Source: G963676795 sp963677215 (GTDB lineage Bacteria > Desulfobacterota > Desulfuromonadia > Desulfuromonadales > Geopsychrobacteraceae). From it: DNA of 64,000 nucleotides. The number at the start of each line of letters is the position of its first letter. Position 1 is the first letter of the stretch. Position numbers and translations under genes: made by a program. The stretch spans positions 3,224,001 to 3,288,000 of the forward strand of contig OY781919.1 of the NCBI GenBank assembly GCA_963677215.1, read 5' to 3'. The notes beneath the pieces were generated by a model that worked only from the letters and a program-made list of their open reading frames with translations, ran no database searches and was not told the origin of the DNA. Positions 27,132 to 36,936 of the stretch are shown piece by piece.

Positions 27132-28835
27132 TCAGCCAACCTTGATACTGGAAATTTCTTTGCCTTGTGGATTGATCATATGAACTGCACAGGCCATACA
27201 GGGGTCGAAGGAGTGAATGGTTCTTAACAACTCAAGAGGCTGTTCCGGATTGGCAACAGGAGTACCGATGAGACAACGCTCGTAATATCCAGGTTCATCG
27301 TTCGCTCCGCGCGGGCACGACAGCCAGGTTGAAGGGACAACCGCCTGATAGTTTCTTATCTTGCCGTTTTCAATGACAATCCAGTGAGACAGCGTTCCGC
27401 GCGGTGCTTCATGGAAGCCGACTCCGCGGATTTCACCTTCAGGGAAAACTGGCTGATTGAAGGTGGTAAAATCACCACTGTTAATATTGTGAATCAAACT
27501 ATCCCATTGATCGAGCATGGCCTCCTGGACAACAGCGGCGCGGATACAGCGAGAGATGTGTCGTCCCATGGTCGATGGCAGGATCCCAAGATCATGCTTT
27601 GTCCGGCCAATGGCGTTGATCTTGCCCAGCATTTGGTCGGTATACTTTATCGTTGGAGCGTGCTTGGCGGCGTACATGGCCAGAACATTGGCGACCGGAC
27701 CGACCTCGGCAGGCTTGTTCATGAAACTTGGAGCCTTGACCCAGGAATACTTGTCCTCACCTTCAGCGCCCGGGTATTTCGGTTCTGTCTCTTCGACGTA
27801 AGGGTGACGATTCCAATCCCCCTGGTAAAAGGAGTGCTTGACACTTTCCTTGACGTTCTCGGTGAAGAAGGGGTCGCCAAAAGAACTGATCTGGCGCAAT
27901 GTGCTGAGATCACTGCCTGTGATATAACCGCCCGGCAATGCAAAGCTCTTTCCAGCACTATCCAGCGGCATCTCCGGAACCGAAAGATAGGTACCGTCAC
28001 CTTTGCCATATGTGCACCACTCAGGATAGAAAGCTCCTATAGCAGCGACATCCGCCATATAGACCTGATGGATGAAATCTTTGACTTCATGCATCAGGCT
28101 GACGACATAAGAGAGACGCTCAATGGTCAGGGTTGCCGGGCTGTCCAGATTGATCGGGTTGGCAACACCGCCAACGGCCAGGTTCTGGATATGTGGCGTC
28201 TTGGCTCCCAGGATGGTGACAACCTTGTTGATCTTGCGCTGATATTCCAGAGCCTGGAAATAATGGACTGCAGCGATCAGATTGACATCTGGTGGCAGCT
28301 TCATCTCCTTGTGCCCCCAGTAACCACTGGAGAAAGGCCCAAGTTGACCACTTTCGATCAGTTTTTTCAGCTTATCCTGGACTTCCTTGAACTCTTGAGC
28401 CGAGTTGCGTTTCCAGGGTGAGAGCTTCTGGGCCAATGCGGCCGCGCTCTTTGGATCTGCCTTCAGGGCTGCAGAAGCAATATCGACCCAGTCGACAGCC
28501 GAGAGAATATAGAAGTGAATGATATGGTCCGCCAGGCAGTGGGCTCCGACGATCATGTTGCGGATATACTGGGCATTGACCGGAACTTCGAGCCCCAGGG
28601 CATTTTCCACGGAACGCACAGATGCCATGGCATGGACGGTCGTACAGACACCACAGATTCGCTGGGTGATGAGCCAGGCTTCCCGTGGATCTCTGCCTTT
28701 TAAGATGGTCTCAATACCGCGCCACATGGTCCCAATTGAGCGGGCGTCGGTTATCATTCCGTTTTCAATATCGCACTCAATACGCAGGTGTCCTTCAATA
28801 CGGGTCACCGGATCTACGACAATTTTCTTAGACAT
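27132..28835 (-). CDS. hybC: NiFe hydrogenase large subunit HybC
   Basis: Catalytic subunit (567 aa) of a membrane-bound uptake hydrogenase. The four NiFe cysteines are in the L1 motif RICGVCTTVH (Cys61, Cys64) and the L2 motif DPCMACAVH (Cys546, Cys549). After His552 a 15-residue tail (MINPQGKEISSIKVG) remains to be cut by HybD. No signal peptide: export is by the Tat signal of HybO. Start ATG 28835 follows GGAGAGAAT. Gene order O-A-B-C-D equals the E. coli hyb operon, placing the enzyme in group 1c, which oxidises H2 at the periplasmic side and reduces menaquinone, or runs in reverse. No hyp genes are in the window. Confidence 0.97.
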   Translation of the reverse strand: MSKKIVVDPVTRIEGHLRIECDIENGMITDARSIGTMWRGIETILKGRDPREAWLITQRICGVCTTVHAMASVRSVENALGLEVPVNAQYIRNMIVGAHCLADHIIHFYILSAVDWVDIASAALKADPKSAAALAQKLSPWKRNSAQEFKEVQDKLKKLIESGQLGPFSSGYWGHKEMKLPPDVNLIAAVHYFQALEYQRKINKVVTILGAKTPHIQNLAVGGVANPINLDSPATLTIERLSYVVSLMHEVKDFIHQVYMADVAAIGAFYPEWCTYGKGDGTYLSVPEMPLDSAGKSFALPGGYITGSDLSTLRQISSFGDPFFTENVKESVKHSFYQGDWNRHPYVEETEPKYPGAEGEDKYSWVKAPSFMNKPAEVGPVANVLAMYAAKHAPTIKYTDQMLGKINAIGRTKHDLGILPSTMGRHISRCIRAAVVQEAMLDQWDSLIHNINSGDFTTFNQPVFPEGEIRGVGFHEAPRGTLSHWIVIENGKIRNYQAVVPSTWLSCPRGANDEPGYYERCLIGTPVANPEQPLELLRTIHSFDPCMACAVHMINPQGKEISSIKVG

Positions 28836-28884
28836 ATTCTCTCTCCAAACGAGCTAGCCAGTATGAACTGTTCTGGCTATCTAT

Positions 28885-30105
28885 TTATTTAGTAGAAATC
28901 GTTTCATTGAAATCAGTGATGACGCAAACATTGGAAATCTGCTGTTCTGGTTCTGGATGCTCTGGTTCATGACTGTGAACCGTGAAAACCGGAAACAGCT
29001 TGACGAACAGGATGTAAGCGGCAATCTCAAAGGCAATCAGTCCATAGGTTATCAGCTGTTCCTGCACCGACGGAAAGTATTTCCAGCCCGTTCCTGGATC
29101 AAAACCGATGATGTAGGTATTGAAGCGAAACAGACCCCCGCCGACCAGGATGGCAACCGCCCCGAGAAACAGCATGCGCGGCCTCAATCTGTTTTTTGCG
29201 CTCGCCAGAATCACCAGACCAATGATCAACGCGAGGTTCTCAAGCAGGAACATGTTGCCCAAAAAACTTCCGGAAAACGCTTCGCTTAATTCCCCGCGCA
29301 TAAAGACATTGTGCAGACGAACGATCAGATAAAAGCCGAGGACCCAGACCATGATTCGGGCGATCTTAGCCAGCATCGAAGTCTCGTCACCCAGATGATA
29401 GACCCGTGAGGTAATGCTCGCTTCGAATATCACAATGGCAAATCCCATGAAGACGGCGGTCAGCAAAAAGAGCAGTGGCAGCATACTGGTATGCCAGAGC
29501 GGCGAGAGCTTGTAACCGGCCATAAGCATCATTGTTCCTAAGGAAGATTGATGCATGGTCGGCAGCAGTACGCCCAGGGCGATCAGGGCAAAAATGATTT
29601 TATCCAGAATCTTGCCGATGCGCTTGAGCTTGAAGCGCACAACAAAGGCCGGCGAGAATTCCAGAAACAGAACGAAGATATAGGTCCCGATGCACATCGC
29701 AACTTCGAAAAGAACCGAATGGAAGTTCATCTGCCATGGCAGGTAAAGGTTGTAGGCGTTCAGGTAGCGGCCGATATCCATAAAGACCGAGGCCCCGCCA
29801 AGTGCATAGCCGAACATCGATGCCAGCAGTGCCGGACGGACCAGCGGGTGGAATTCGCCCTTATTCAGGACGTAGACCAGCAGTGCCATCACGTAACCGC
29901 CGCAGGCCAGTGCTGTGCCGACGACAACATCGTAGGAGATCCATAACCCCCAGGGAAATCCATCATTGAGATTGGTGACCGAGCCGATGCCCAGGACGAA
30001 GCGTTTGCCAACCAGAATCAGACCGACAAAGGCCACCAACAGGAAAAAGCAGAAGGCGTGGGTGAAAATTTTTCCACCCAGAGGCTGTGCGTGATCATGG
30101 CTCAT
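28885..30105 (-). CDS. hybB: Hydrogenase membrane subunit HybB (NrfD/PsrC family)
   Basis: Integral membrane quinone-reactive subunit of 406 aa with about ten hydrophobic segments. It is of the NrfD/PsrC type without haem ligands typical of cytochrome b. The N-terminus (HAFCFFLLVAFVGLILVGKRF, then GFPWGLWISYDVVVGTALACGG) is characteristic of HybB. It passes electrons from HybA to menaquinone. The ATG overlaps the hybA stop by four bases and follows GGGAGGGATGTC. Hydrophilic C-terminal tail of about 30 residues is cytoplasmic. Confidence 0.94.
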   Translation of the reverse strand: MSHDHAQPLGGKIFTHAFCFFLLVAFVGLILVGKRFVLGIGSVTNLNDGFPWGLWISYDVVVGTALACGGYVMALLVYVLNKGEFHPLVRPALLASMFGYALGGASVFMDIGRYLNAYNLYLPWQMNFHSVLFEVAMCIGTYIFVLFLEFSPAFVVRFKLKRIGKILDKIIFALIALGVLLPTMHQSSLGTMMLMAGYKLSPLWHTSMLPLLFLLTAVFMGFAIVIFEASITSRVYHLGDETSMLAKIARIMVWVLGFYLIVRLHNVFMRGELSEAFSGSFLGNMFLLENLALIIGLVILASAKNRLRPRMLFLGAVAILVGGGLFRFNTYIIGFDPGTGWKYFPSVQEQLITYGLIAFEIAAYILFVKLFPVFTVHSHEPEHPEPEQQISNVCVITDFNETISTK

Positions 30106-31112
30106 GACATCCCTCCCTCATTATCGCTGGTGGTTTCTTCTTGAGTCTGGGTCTGCTCTTCAGCGACAAGCCGTTTATTCCTCTTGACCATGAACAACAG
30201 TCCGAACAGAACAACCAGTGGATAAACCATCCCTTTATAGATGGCGTACTGAATCCCTGACGCTTTGGAGACAAATGATTCTTCAGGAAAGCTGGGCAGA
30301 CCAAGATTTTCAAAGGGGACCCCAGCCATATAGACAACCTGGGTGCCGCCAAGCTCCTGACGGCCATAGACATGACGCTCATAGGTGGCCACGACATGAC
30401 TTTGGCTCTTTCCTGACTCGATATGACCAACCGGAAATTTTTGCCTGGAGCCTGGTTTCATCTGCAGACGTCGATTGGTTTCATCCAGTAGTTTTTCAAC
30501 CGGACCAAACAGTGAGGCTCCTGTCGGACAGGCGCTGCAACAGGCGGAATAACTGCCGCCTTCTATCAAGTGATTGCACAGTTGGCATTTGACGATTTCC
30601 GGATAAGGATCGTCCCACTCAAACTTGGGAATATTGTAAGGACAGGCAACCTGGCAATAACGACAGCCGATACAGGCATTCTTGTTATAGGTGACAATGC
30701 CGGTCTCCTGGTTTTTGGTCAGGGCTGAGGCCGGGCATGCGGTGACGCAGGACGGATCAACACAGTGCAGGCACTGACGTTTGATAAAGGCATAGCCATC
30801 TTCAACCTGGTCCTTATGTTCTGCGGTTCCGTTGGTGTAGCATTTGATGATATTTAATGTTTCAGAACTCAAGTCATCAGGCTTATCCCATGTTTTCTGA
30901 CCATTTTTCATCTCCGCATCTTTGCCATTGGCTGTCTTGCAGGAAACCATACAGGCGTTACAGCCAACGCAGAGGGTGGAATCGTAGAGAATGCCGAGTG
31001 CCTTGGGGGGCAGAGCCTGAATGGTCCGGGCATCAACGGGCTTGCCATCAACGCCTAAAAGAGCCAGGCTGCCCGCTGAGACCTTTAGAAAATCACGCCT
31101 TTTCATCGTCAT
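30102..31112 (-). CDS. hybA: Hydrogenase ferredoxin-like subunit HybA
   Basis: Periplasmic iron-sulfur subunit, 336 aa from ATG 31112 (ribosome binding site AAGGAG, seven-base spacing). Tat signal MKRRDFLKVSAGSLALLG. Four [4Fe-4S] clusters are supported by the cysteine sets CVGCNACMVSC, CLHCVDPSCVTAC, CIGCRYCQVAC and CQLCNH...CSACPTG. A C-terminal membrane anchor (YPLVVLFGLLFMV) is followed by a basic tail. It relays electrons between HybO and HybB. The start lies 20 bases inside the end of hybO, so the two are translationally linked. Confidence 0.95.
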   Translation of the reverse strand: MTMKRRDFLKVSAGSLALLGVDGKPVDARTIQALPPKALGILYDSTLCVGCNACMVSCKTANGKDAEMKNGQKTWDKPDDLSSETLNIIKCYTNGTAEHKDQVEDGYAFIKRQCLHCVDPSCVTACPASALTKNQETGIVTYNKNACIGCRYCQVACPYNIPKFEWDDPYPEIVKCQLCNHLIEGGSYSACCSACPTGASLFGPVEKLLDETNRRLQMKPGSRQKFPVGHIESGKSQSHVVATYERHVYGRQELGGTQVVYMAGVPFENLGLPSFPEESFVSKASGIQYAIYKGMVYPLVVLFGLLFMVKRNKRLVAEEQTQTQEETTSDNEGGMS

Positions 31113-32217
31113 TCTTGCGCTCCTTTCCGCTGAGTTTGGAGGCAAAAACCGCCCCCGCACCAACAGCAGCACCGACCACACCGGCCATCACAGAGGCAGA
31201 GGCTACAGATACGCCTTCGCCACGCTCCAGAGTAATGGGGGCGTGAGAGGCTGCAGGAGTCGCATGAAGAATCGGCGCCGTATCAAATTGAGGCATATTG
31301 AAACCAACCCCCTGTTCCGTACAGCCATAGCAGGGGTGGCCGATGGCGACAGGCCAGCAGCCGGAACCGGCATCACCGAATTGCAGGGTCGAGCAGTTGG
31401 CATGGGTAATGGGTCCCTTGCAGCCAAGGTAGTAAAGGCAGTGCCCTTGACGATGGCTGTCATCGCCGAAGGCTCTGGCAAAACGACCGTTATCGAAATG
31501 CGGGCGACGCTCACAATGCTCGTGAATCAGTCGGCCGTACGCGAATTTAGGGCGGTTTTTGTCGTCAAGAGCCGGCAACTTGTTGAAGGTCAGGAAATGA
31601 ACAATCGTCGACAGCAGGTTGTAGGGGTTGGGCGGACAACCCGGAATCGTGACAACTGGTTTGTCGGTGACGATATCCGGAAGACCGACGCATCCTGTAG
31701 GGTTGGGCCCCATTGCTGCGACACCGCCCCATGAGGCACAAGAGCCCATGGCGAAGATGGCTCCGGCTTTACTGGCGACCTCTTTGACCGTATCGACAAA
31801 ATTCTGTCCGGCGATTTTACAGTATATTCCGTCATTTTTAGTCGGGATCGCGCCTTCAACAACCAGAACAAACTTGCCTTGATGGTCTTGAATAGCTTTT
31901 TGCAAAGCATGCTCGGCCTGATGACCCGCACCAGCGGAGAGCGTTTCATGGAAATCGAGTGAAATCTGATCAAAAATCAGCGATTCTATGCTCGGATGCT
32001 CCGCCCGCAATAGAGACATAGAGCAGCCGGTACACTCAGACCCGTGCAGCCAGATAACCGGTGGGCGCTGCGGTGATGTTATGGCTTCGGCAATCTTTGG
32101 CGCCAATGTCGTAGGCAATGCCATTGAGGCCGCAAGCACGGAACAGTATTTCATGAAGTCCCGGCGGTTTATACCTCGTATTTCTTTTCTCTCTTGACCG
32201 TTATTGTCATTATCCAT
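31093..32217 (-). CDS. hybO: NiFe hydrogenase small subunit HybO
   Basis: Small subunit of 374 aa with Tat signal (INRRDFMKYCSVLAASM) and three Fe-S clusters. Proximal cluster cysteines start in HGSECTGCSMSLL and continue with GSCASWGGV and IPGCPPNP; the medial/distal set is in the region CLYYLGCKGPITHANCSTLQF ... CWPVAIGHPCYGC. A C-terminal membrane helix (ASVMAGVVGAAVGAGAVFAS) anchors it. ATG 32217 is chosen over a TTG two codons upstream. First gene of hybOABCD; a palindrome with TTAGTTA/TAACTAA arms lies 26 bases upstream. Confidence 0.96.
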   Translation of the reverse strand: MDNDNNGQERKEIRGINRRDFMKYCSVLAASMALPTTLAPKIAEAITSPQRPPVIWLHGSECTGCSMSLLRAEHPSIESLIFDQISLDFHETLSAGAGHQAEHALQKAIQDHQGKFVLVVEGAIPTKNDGIYCKIAGQNFVDTVKEVASKAGAIFAMGSCASWGGVAAMGPNPTGCVGLPDIVTDKPVVTIPGCPPNPYNLLSTIVHFLTFNKLPALDDKNRPKFAYGRLIHEHCERRPHFDNGRFARAFGDDSHRQGHCLYYLGCKGPITHANCSTLQFGDAGSGCWPVAIGHPCYGCTEQGVGFNMPQFDTAPILHATPAASHAPITLERGEGVSVASASVMAGVVGAAVGAGAVFASKLSGKERKNDDEKA

Positions 32218-32608
32218 TTTCAATACAGCCCTTTCATTGCATTTAGTTAGGAAATTAACTAAGATCTAAAAAAATATAAATCGCCTATGAAGGCAGTGTA
32301 CGGAGATATTATTAAATTATGAACTGAGTGATTACGCGAGGTACTTAACGAGATATGCGCGGAGTGACACCAACATCATTGACAGGGTCACATGTCACCA
32401 TCCACGCTTATCTATACTTTTTAGATATGAAAAAAAGTGGTTATTGGTGACAAATTGTGATGTAAACAAAACGAATACAGCGAGTACAGCGGACTCTTAT
32501 GTGAAGAAATAAGAGCCCGCTGTCATGCGCATCTGAAATTACAAAGTTTTTGGAAACAAAAGAAGTTAAAACATCACAATGTAATCAGTTCATTGACAAT
32601 AAAACTTA
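32218..32608. other. Intergenic region between the transhydroxylase-like operon and hybO
   Basis: About 390 bases holding the hyb promoter and the end of the upstream operon. A hairpin ACAGCGG-A-CTCTTAT / ATAAGAG-C-CCGCTGT (32486-32523) with one mismatch lies downstream of the small-subunit gene and may terminate it on the minus strand. An 8-mer TATCTATA occurs at 32409, as it does upstream of three other operons in this cluster. Confidence 0.6.
32243..32262. promoter_or_regulatory. Inverted repeat upstream of hybO (possible operator)
   Basis: TTAGTTA and TAACTAA separated by six bases, 26 bases before the hybO ATG. Position and size fit a repressor site such as a MarR dimer would use; which regulator binds is not shown. 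Confidence 0.45.
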
Positions 32609-33472
32609 CTAGGCAACTTTAGCATTGCTCCCGCTGTTAAGTAAGATATTGCCGAGATTCATGCTTTTTTCCAGTTTTACTTCATGTTTTTGAGTTTGTC
32701 CTGATGCTGAATTGAAGTATAGCGTATAGGCTTTGTTGTCACAATCAAGACCATCAAATTTGAAGTCACCAAAAGCGTCTGTTACCACTTTAGCGATCAG
32801 TTTTTCGTCATAAAAAAGTTCAATTGCAATGTTCTCAGCGCAATCGGTGATTCCGTCAACTTCAACCTCAAGGCTTCCGGCAATAAACGCTTTATCGATC
32901 ATGTGAAGGTTCTTGTAATAAACCCTCGGTTTTGTGCCTTTTTCCGGATGAACTTGGCGTAGATTTTCAGCCTTTGCCTTGCGTTCCATCTCCTCCTTGG
33001 TCAGCCGGACAGTCACGAGCGCTTCGGCAAAGCAGGCCTGGGCACAGCGAGGTTGTGCCCAGCCTTCATCGATCAGATGGGCACACATTGTACATTTCTG
33101 TGGCTGCTCCAGTTCCTCGTTCCAGTAGATTGCGCCGTAAGGACAGGAGGAGACGATATCCTTGCGCCCCTTAGCCTTGTCCGGGTTGATCAGCACGATC
33201 CCGTCCGGGCGGATGCTGATGCAGTCTGGAGCAGCCTTGGCACAGGCCGGTTCTGCACAATGCATGCAAGGGGTCGGCCGGTAGGCGACGTCGATCAGCG
33301 GATAGGTGCCGCGCTCATGGCGGTGGATGTTCATCCAGCGATGCCCGTGGCGAGGCTGGGAGAGGGTATAGCCGGGCCAGTCGTTGTCTACATGTTCATC
33401 CTTGCAGGCCACGAAGCAGTTGTTGCAGTCGATGCATCGTGAGACATCGATAATGGTAAAGATCTGTTTCAT
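32609..33472 (-). CDS. Transhydroxylase-like iron-sulfur subunit
   Basis: Electron-transfer subunit of 287 aa. Residues 1-190 hold three [4Fe-4S] sites: Cys13/16/19/23, Cys69/72/77 with a distal Cys, Cys110, and Cys127/130/143/147. GHRWMNIHRHERGTYP, YRPTPCMHC and GTKPRVYYKNL match, from memory, the small subunit of Pelobacter acidigallici pyrogallol-phloroglucinol transhydroxylase almost word for word. Residues about 195-275 form a Cna-B/transthyretin-like beta domain (VTDAFGDFKFDGLD), also present in that enzyme. No signal peptide or membrane anchor, so cytoplasmic. ATGA overlap with the large-subunit gene. Confidence 0.9.
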   Translation of the reverse strand: MKQIFTIIDVSRCIDCNNCFVACKDEHVDNDWPGYTLSQPRHGHRWMNIHRHERGTYPLIDVAYRPTPCMHCAEPACAKAAPDCISIRPDGIVLINPDKAKGRKDIVSSCPYGAIYWNEELEQPQKCTMCAHLIDEGWAQPRCAQACFAEALVTVRLTKEEMERKAKAENLRQVHPEKGTKPRVYYKNLHMIDKAFIAGSLEVEVDGITDCAENIAIELFYDEKLIAKVVTDAFGDFKFDGLDCDNKAYTLYFNSASGQTQKHEVKLEKSMNLGNILLNSGSNAKVA

Positions 33473-36426
33473 GCTACGGCCTCCTCTTCAACATGCTTGC
33501 AAACTTCGATCATGCAGGAGTTGCCAGCCATGCTGTGTGATTTCTTGATGATCATGCGGCTCGGGGTCAGGGTGTTGACGCAGCCACCACGATCGACATT
33601 CTGGTTATTTTCATTCTTGGAATCATAGACAGCGCATGATTCGTAGGAATGGATGGTTCCCGGGCGGATCCGTTCTGAGACCTGGGCGGCACAGATGACA
33701 GCGCCACGATCGTTGTAGAGCTTGATCAGGTCGTTGTGTTTGATCCCGCGTGCTTCCGCGTCGACCGGATTGATGCGGGCGACCCAGTAGTACCAGCCGT
33801 TGACCAGAACCCGGTGATCTTTGATGTCGTTGATGACCGAATCCTTGCCGTCGCCCATGGTGTGGAAGCTGAACTTCGGATGCGGAGAGATCATCTGCAG
33901 TGGGTACTTCTCCGAGCTGCCCGGTCCTTCCCAGGAGCGGCGGTACTTCATGACCGGCAGACGTTCTTCATCATCTGGGGCAAAACGCTTGAGGCTCGAC
34001 GCTTCGAACTCGATCTTGCCGCTCTGGGTCTGCAGGCCGTTACGGAAGCCGTTGGCATAATCGCCAGGCAGCGGAGTCGGATCCGGAGTGTCTTTCGGAC
34101 GCCCTTCATAGAACCAGTTGTAAGCCACAGGATCCCGACGATCTTCCGGCAGCGGCGGAATAACGTAGTAACCCTTCTTGGTGAACTTCTTCCAGGAGGT
34201 CGCCTTGGGTAGATCGGTCCCTTCGAAGTAGCGCTTACACCACTGCAGCTCATCGCTGCCTTCGCTGAAGACGCTGCCCAAACCTAAGCGCTCGGCAAGC
34301 TCGAGAAAGATCTGGAAGTCGGACTTCGACTCACCCAGCGGTTCGATGCACTTGTGCTGCAACACCGCGATGCGGTGATTGTTCTGGATAAAGGAGTGGT
34401 TGATGTAACCACCGCAGTTGGCGTACTCGCCGATATCCCAACGTTCGAAGTTAGTGCAGGCCGGCAGGATGATGTCGGCAAACTTGGCTTCGCCTTCGAA
34501 CCAGATCGACTGATTGACGACACACTCCAGGGTCTCAGACTGGTACATCTTGGCATAGCGGTTACTGTCGACCATGGTGCCGAAGTGGGAGCCGCCGTAC
34601 TTGTAGTAGAGTGAAATCGGTGAATGACCCGGGGCAGGGTACTCCATGCGCATGAACTGCCCTTCGATGGTCTTCGGATCGGTCGGGTAGCCTTCACACC
34701 TGCCTTCCAGAATCGCTTCCGGAATCTTCAGGCGCGGGATCGCCTGCTGAACCGTATTCATGGTCAGCAGATGCGGCATGCGCTGATACATATTGACTGC
34801 GGCAGCAGTCCCGTTGATGTCACCGGAGAAACCACCTTCGGAGTACCCCGGGAAGAAAAAGCGGGTGTCAACCGGGGTGCCCATCTGCAGGCCGCCCATG
34901 TTGACGCCAGGCTTACCCAAGCCCTGCATCGCCATCAGGTAGACCATACCGCGGGCCCAGTCGAGACCGGTCGCGGTCCGGCAGGCGCCACCGAAACCAA
35001 CGATACCGCCGGCATTCAGGTAGGTCTTCTTCTTGCCCCATTCGCGGGCCAGGGCACGAACGTCCTTGGCCGGTATACCGGTTTCAGCTTCCTGCCATTC
35101 CGGAGTTTTGGGAATCCCGTCATCCTCACCGAGAACGTGCTCGGCCCATTTTTCAAAGCCGGTGGTGCGGTTTGCAACATAGTCCTTGTCGTAGAGATCC
35201 TCAGTGATCCAGACATAGGCCAGGGCGTGAATCAGCGCGTTGTCGGTACCCGGGCGAGGGGAGAGCCACTTGCCAGGGAAGCGGGCGGCCGTGTGATTCA
35301 GATAAGGGTCGATATGGACAACCTTGATCCCCAGTTCTTTGAGCCACTGACGGCGGATGGTCCCGTCACCGGCCGCGTAAACGCCACTGGTCGCTTCCGG
35401 GTCACTCGACCAGAAAACCACCATCTCGCAGTTCTTCAGACAGTCCTCAACGGTGTTGAAGCCTTCGCTGCCACCGTTACGAGTGGAATGGCCCCAGTGG
35501 TGGGTTGCGCCCCAGAACCAGCCTTCCCAGGAGTCCGGGTTGTGCATGACCGGGGTAAAACCGATGGAGTTGAAGAAACGCAGACGAGCGCTCAGCCAGT
35601 AGCCCAGGGCACCCCAGGTGTGGTGGGAACCACTGCCATTGAGGATGGCACCAGGACCATGCTTCTGCTTGGCGCGGGTGATCTCGCTGGCCACCAGGTC
35701 AAGAGCCTCATCCCAGCTGATCCGCTCATAGCCGGAGATCCCGCGGTTCTGCGGGTTGCGCTCACCGTTCGGATCGAAGTCAACACGCTTCATCGGGTAG
35801 AGCAGGCGATCCTTGGAATAGATCATCGACTTCCAGGCAAGACCGTAAGGGCTACAGGTTCCTTTTTTAGGCGGGCTGAACTTTTTGCCGCGGGCGGTGA
35901 TGACCCATGGATCGGCATCTTCGTTATCAAACTCGATCGGGGTAATGCGGATGATCTTGCCGTTTTTTACATAGACGAAAACCGGACCACCGTTGGTGTT
36001 ATTGGTGTAACGCTTGACACCCTTACCCATATCGACACCGAACTCGTTGCGCAGCTCGAGCATGCTGTTCAGAGTTTCAGAGAGCCAGACGACGACCTCA
36101 TCCGGACCGCTGACTTCAATTTGAAACTGTTTGGCAGCACTTACGAAGTCGAGTTTATTCAGGGTTGGGGAAAGCATGCGAGCAGCTGTTGCAGCATCCT
36201 CAAAGGACATGACCAGCTCGGCCTTATTATCGATCCCCGACTTGGATCTGACTTTGCCATTGTTGAAATAAAAGGTCCGCCCCTGACTGTTGTCACGCAG
36301 CTTGAGCTGCACAGACGTACTCTTTTCAGACAGGCGCCGCTTGAATTCCGGTGAAAATTTACTTGCCAAACGGATGGTTTTCTCCATTCCGAATAGCATG
36401 ATGGACAATTTCGTTTTCTCTAGCAT
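33469..36426 (-). CDS. Transhydroxylase-like molybdenum subunit with N-terminal SCP2 domain
   Basis: Molybdopterin enzyme of 985 aa. Residues about 1-125 resemble an SCP2 (sterol carrier) domain (TFYFNNGKVRSKSG ... LDFVSAAKQFQIEVSGPDEV); the known transhydroxylase starts only at the point corresponding to residue 135 here. From there it follows the P. acidigallici enzyme closely and, like it, lacks an N-terminal Fe-S motif. By offset of 124, active-site residues of that structure map to His268, Tyr276, Asp298, Ser299 (Mo ligand), Trp300 and Tyr528, with a CGGY (671-674) for Cys557/Tyr560. Two differ: Arg153 becomes Trp277, Trp354 becomes Phe478. Start ATG 36426 after GGAGG. No signal peptide. 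Likely a hydroxyl-transfer or related reaction on an aromatic substrate; substrate unknown. Confidence 0.88.
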   Translation of the reverse strand: MLEKTKLSIMLFGMEKTIRLASKFSPEFKRRLSEKSTSVQLKLRDNSQGRTFYFNNGKVRSKSGIDNKAELVMSFEDAATAARMLSPTLNKLDFVSAAKQFQIEVSGPDEVVVWLSETLNSMLELRNEFGVDMGKGVKRYTNNTNGGPVFVYVKNGKIIRITPIEFDNEDADPWVITARGKKFSPPKKGTCSPYGLAWKSMIYSKDRLLYPMKRVDFDPNGERNPQNRGISGYERISWDEALDLVASEITRAKQKHGPGAILNGSGSHHTWGALGYWLSARLRFFNSIGFTPVMHNPDSWEGWFWGATHHWGHSTRNGGSEGFNTVEDCLKNCEMVVFWSSDPEATSGVYAAGDGTIRRQWLKELGIKVVHIDPYLNHTAARFPGKWLSPRPGTDNALIHALAYVWITEDLYDKDYVANRTTGFEKWAEHVLGEDDGIPKTPEWQEAETGIPAKDVRALAREWGKKKTYLNAGGIVGFGGACRTATGLDWARGMVYLMAMQGLGKPGVNMGGLQMGTPVDTRFFFPGYSEGGFSGDINGTAAAVNMYQRMPHLLTMNTVQQAIPRLKIPEAILEGRCEGYPTDPKTIEGQFMRMEYPAPGHSPISLYYKYGGSHFGTMVDSNRYAKMYQSETLECVVNQSIWFEGEAKFADIILPACTNFERWDIGEYANCGGYINHSFIQNNHRIAVLQHKCIEPLGESKSDFQIFLELAERLGLGSVFSEGSDELQWCKRYFEGTDLPKATSWKKFTKKGYYVIPPLPEDRRDPVAYNWFYEGRPKDTPDPTPLPGDYANGFRNGLQTQSGKIEFEASSLKRFAPDDEERLPVMKYRRSWEGPGSSEKYPLQMISPHPKFSFHTMGDGKDSVINDIKDHRVLVNGWYYWVARINPVDAEARGIKHNDLIKLYNDRGAVICAAQVSERIRPGTIHSYESCAVYDSKNENNQNVDRGGCVNTLTPSRMIIKKSHSMAGNSCMIEVCKHVEEEAVA

Positions 36427-36936
36427 AGGTATCCTCCATTGCCAGATAGGCTAGCTACCTGACATTGTTTCCGTCTCAAAATGCTTAAATCACCATACGG
36501 TACAACTTCTGAGTCGTCTAAAAAATTGTAAATGAATCATATCTATAAACTGAGTAAGCCACATAACCGTAAATAGGTTAACTATCGACCGTTGAGCTGT
36601 CAATGGTTTTTATTGCAAAAACTGATTATATTTTTAAATTCTTGTCAAAAAATGTCCTATATTTTTCATTAGGTTGGACGTGTTTCAATATTTGACACTA
36701 GCATACACCCATTGGATATATTATTACCGCAAAGGTTCACTTTGGTGCGACTGTTGAGATTGTTTGTCGATTAACGAAACTGATGCGGATACATGGCATT
36801 GACGGTGATATGAGCTATCAATAGCTGAGAAATGGGCCTGAATCATACATCTTTTCTGGCGCACTGAAAGGTATGTAAAAGTTTTTCTCAAAACTTGAAT
36901 AAACAGTTATTACGTGATCTTTTTGATCGTAGGCGT
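36427..36936. other. Intergenic region upstream of the transhydroxylase-like operon
   Basis: About 510 bases between two minus-strand genes, with no coding frame. It should contain the promoter of the transhydroxylase-like operon and the end of the URO-D gene. Candidate regulatory words are TATCTATA (36540-36547) and ACCGTAAA (36566-36573), both of which recur upstream of the binding-protein gene at 38673. ATAGGTTAACTAT at 36574-36586 is nearly palindromic. Confidence 0.5.

Noticed and set aside
34624..36354. 576-codon plus-strand frame opposite the transhydroxylase-like gene
   Set aside because: Shadow of a real gene with strong family motifs on the other strand; its own translation shows no domain.
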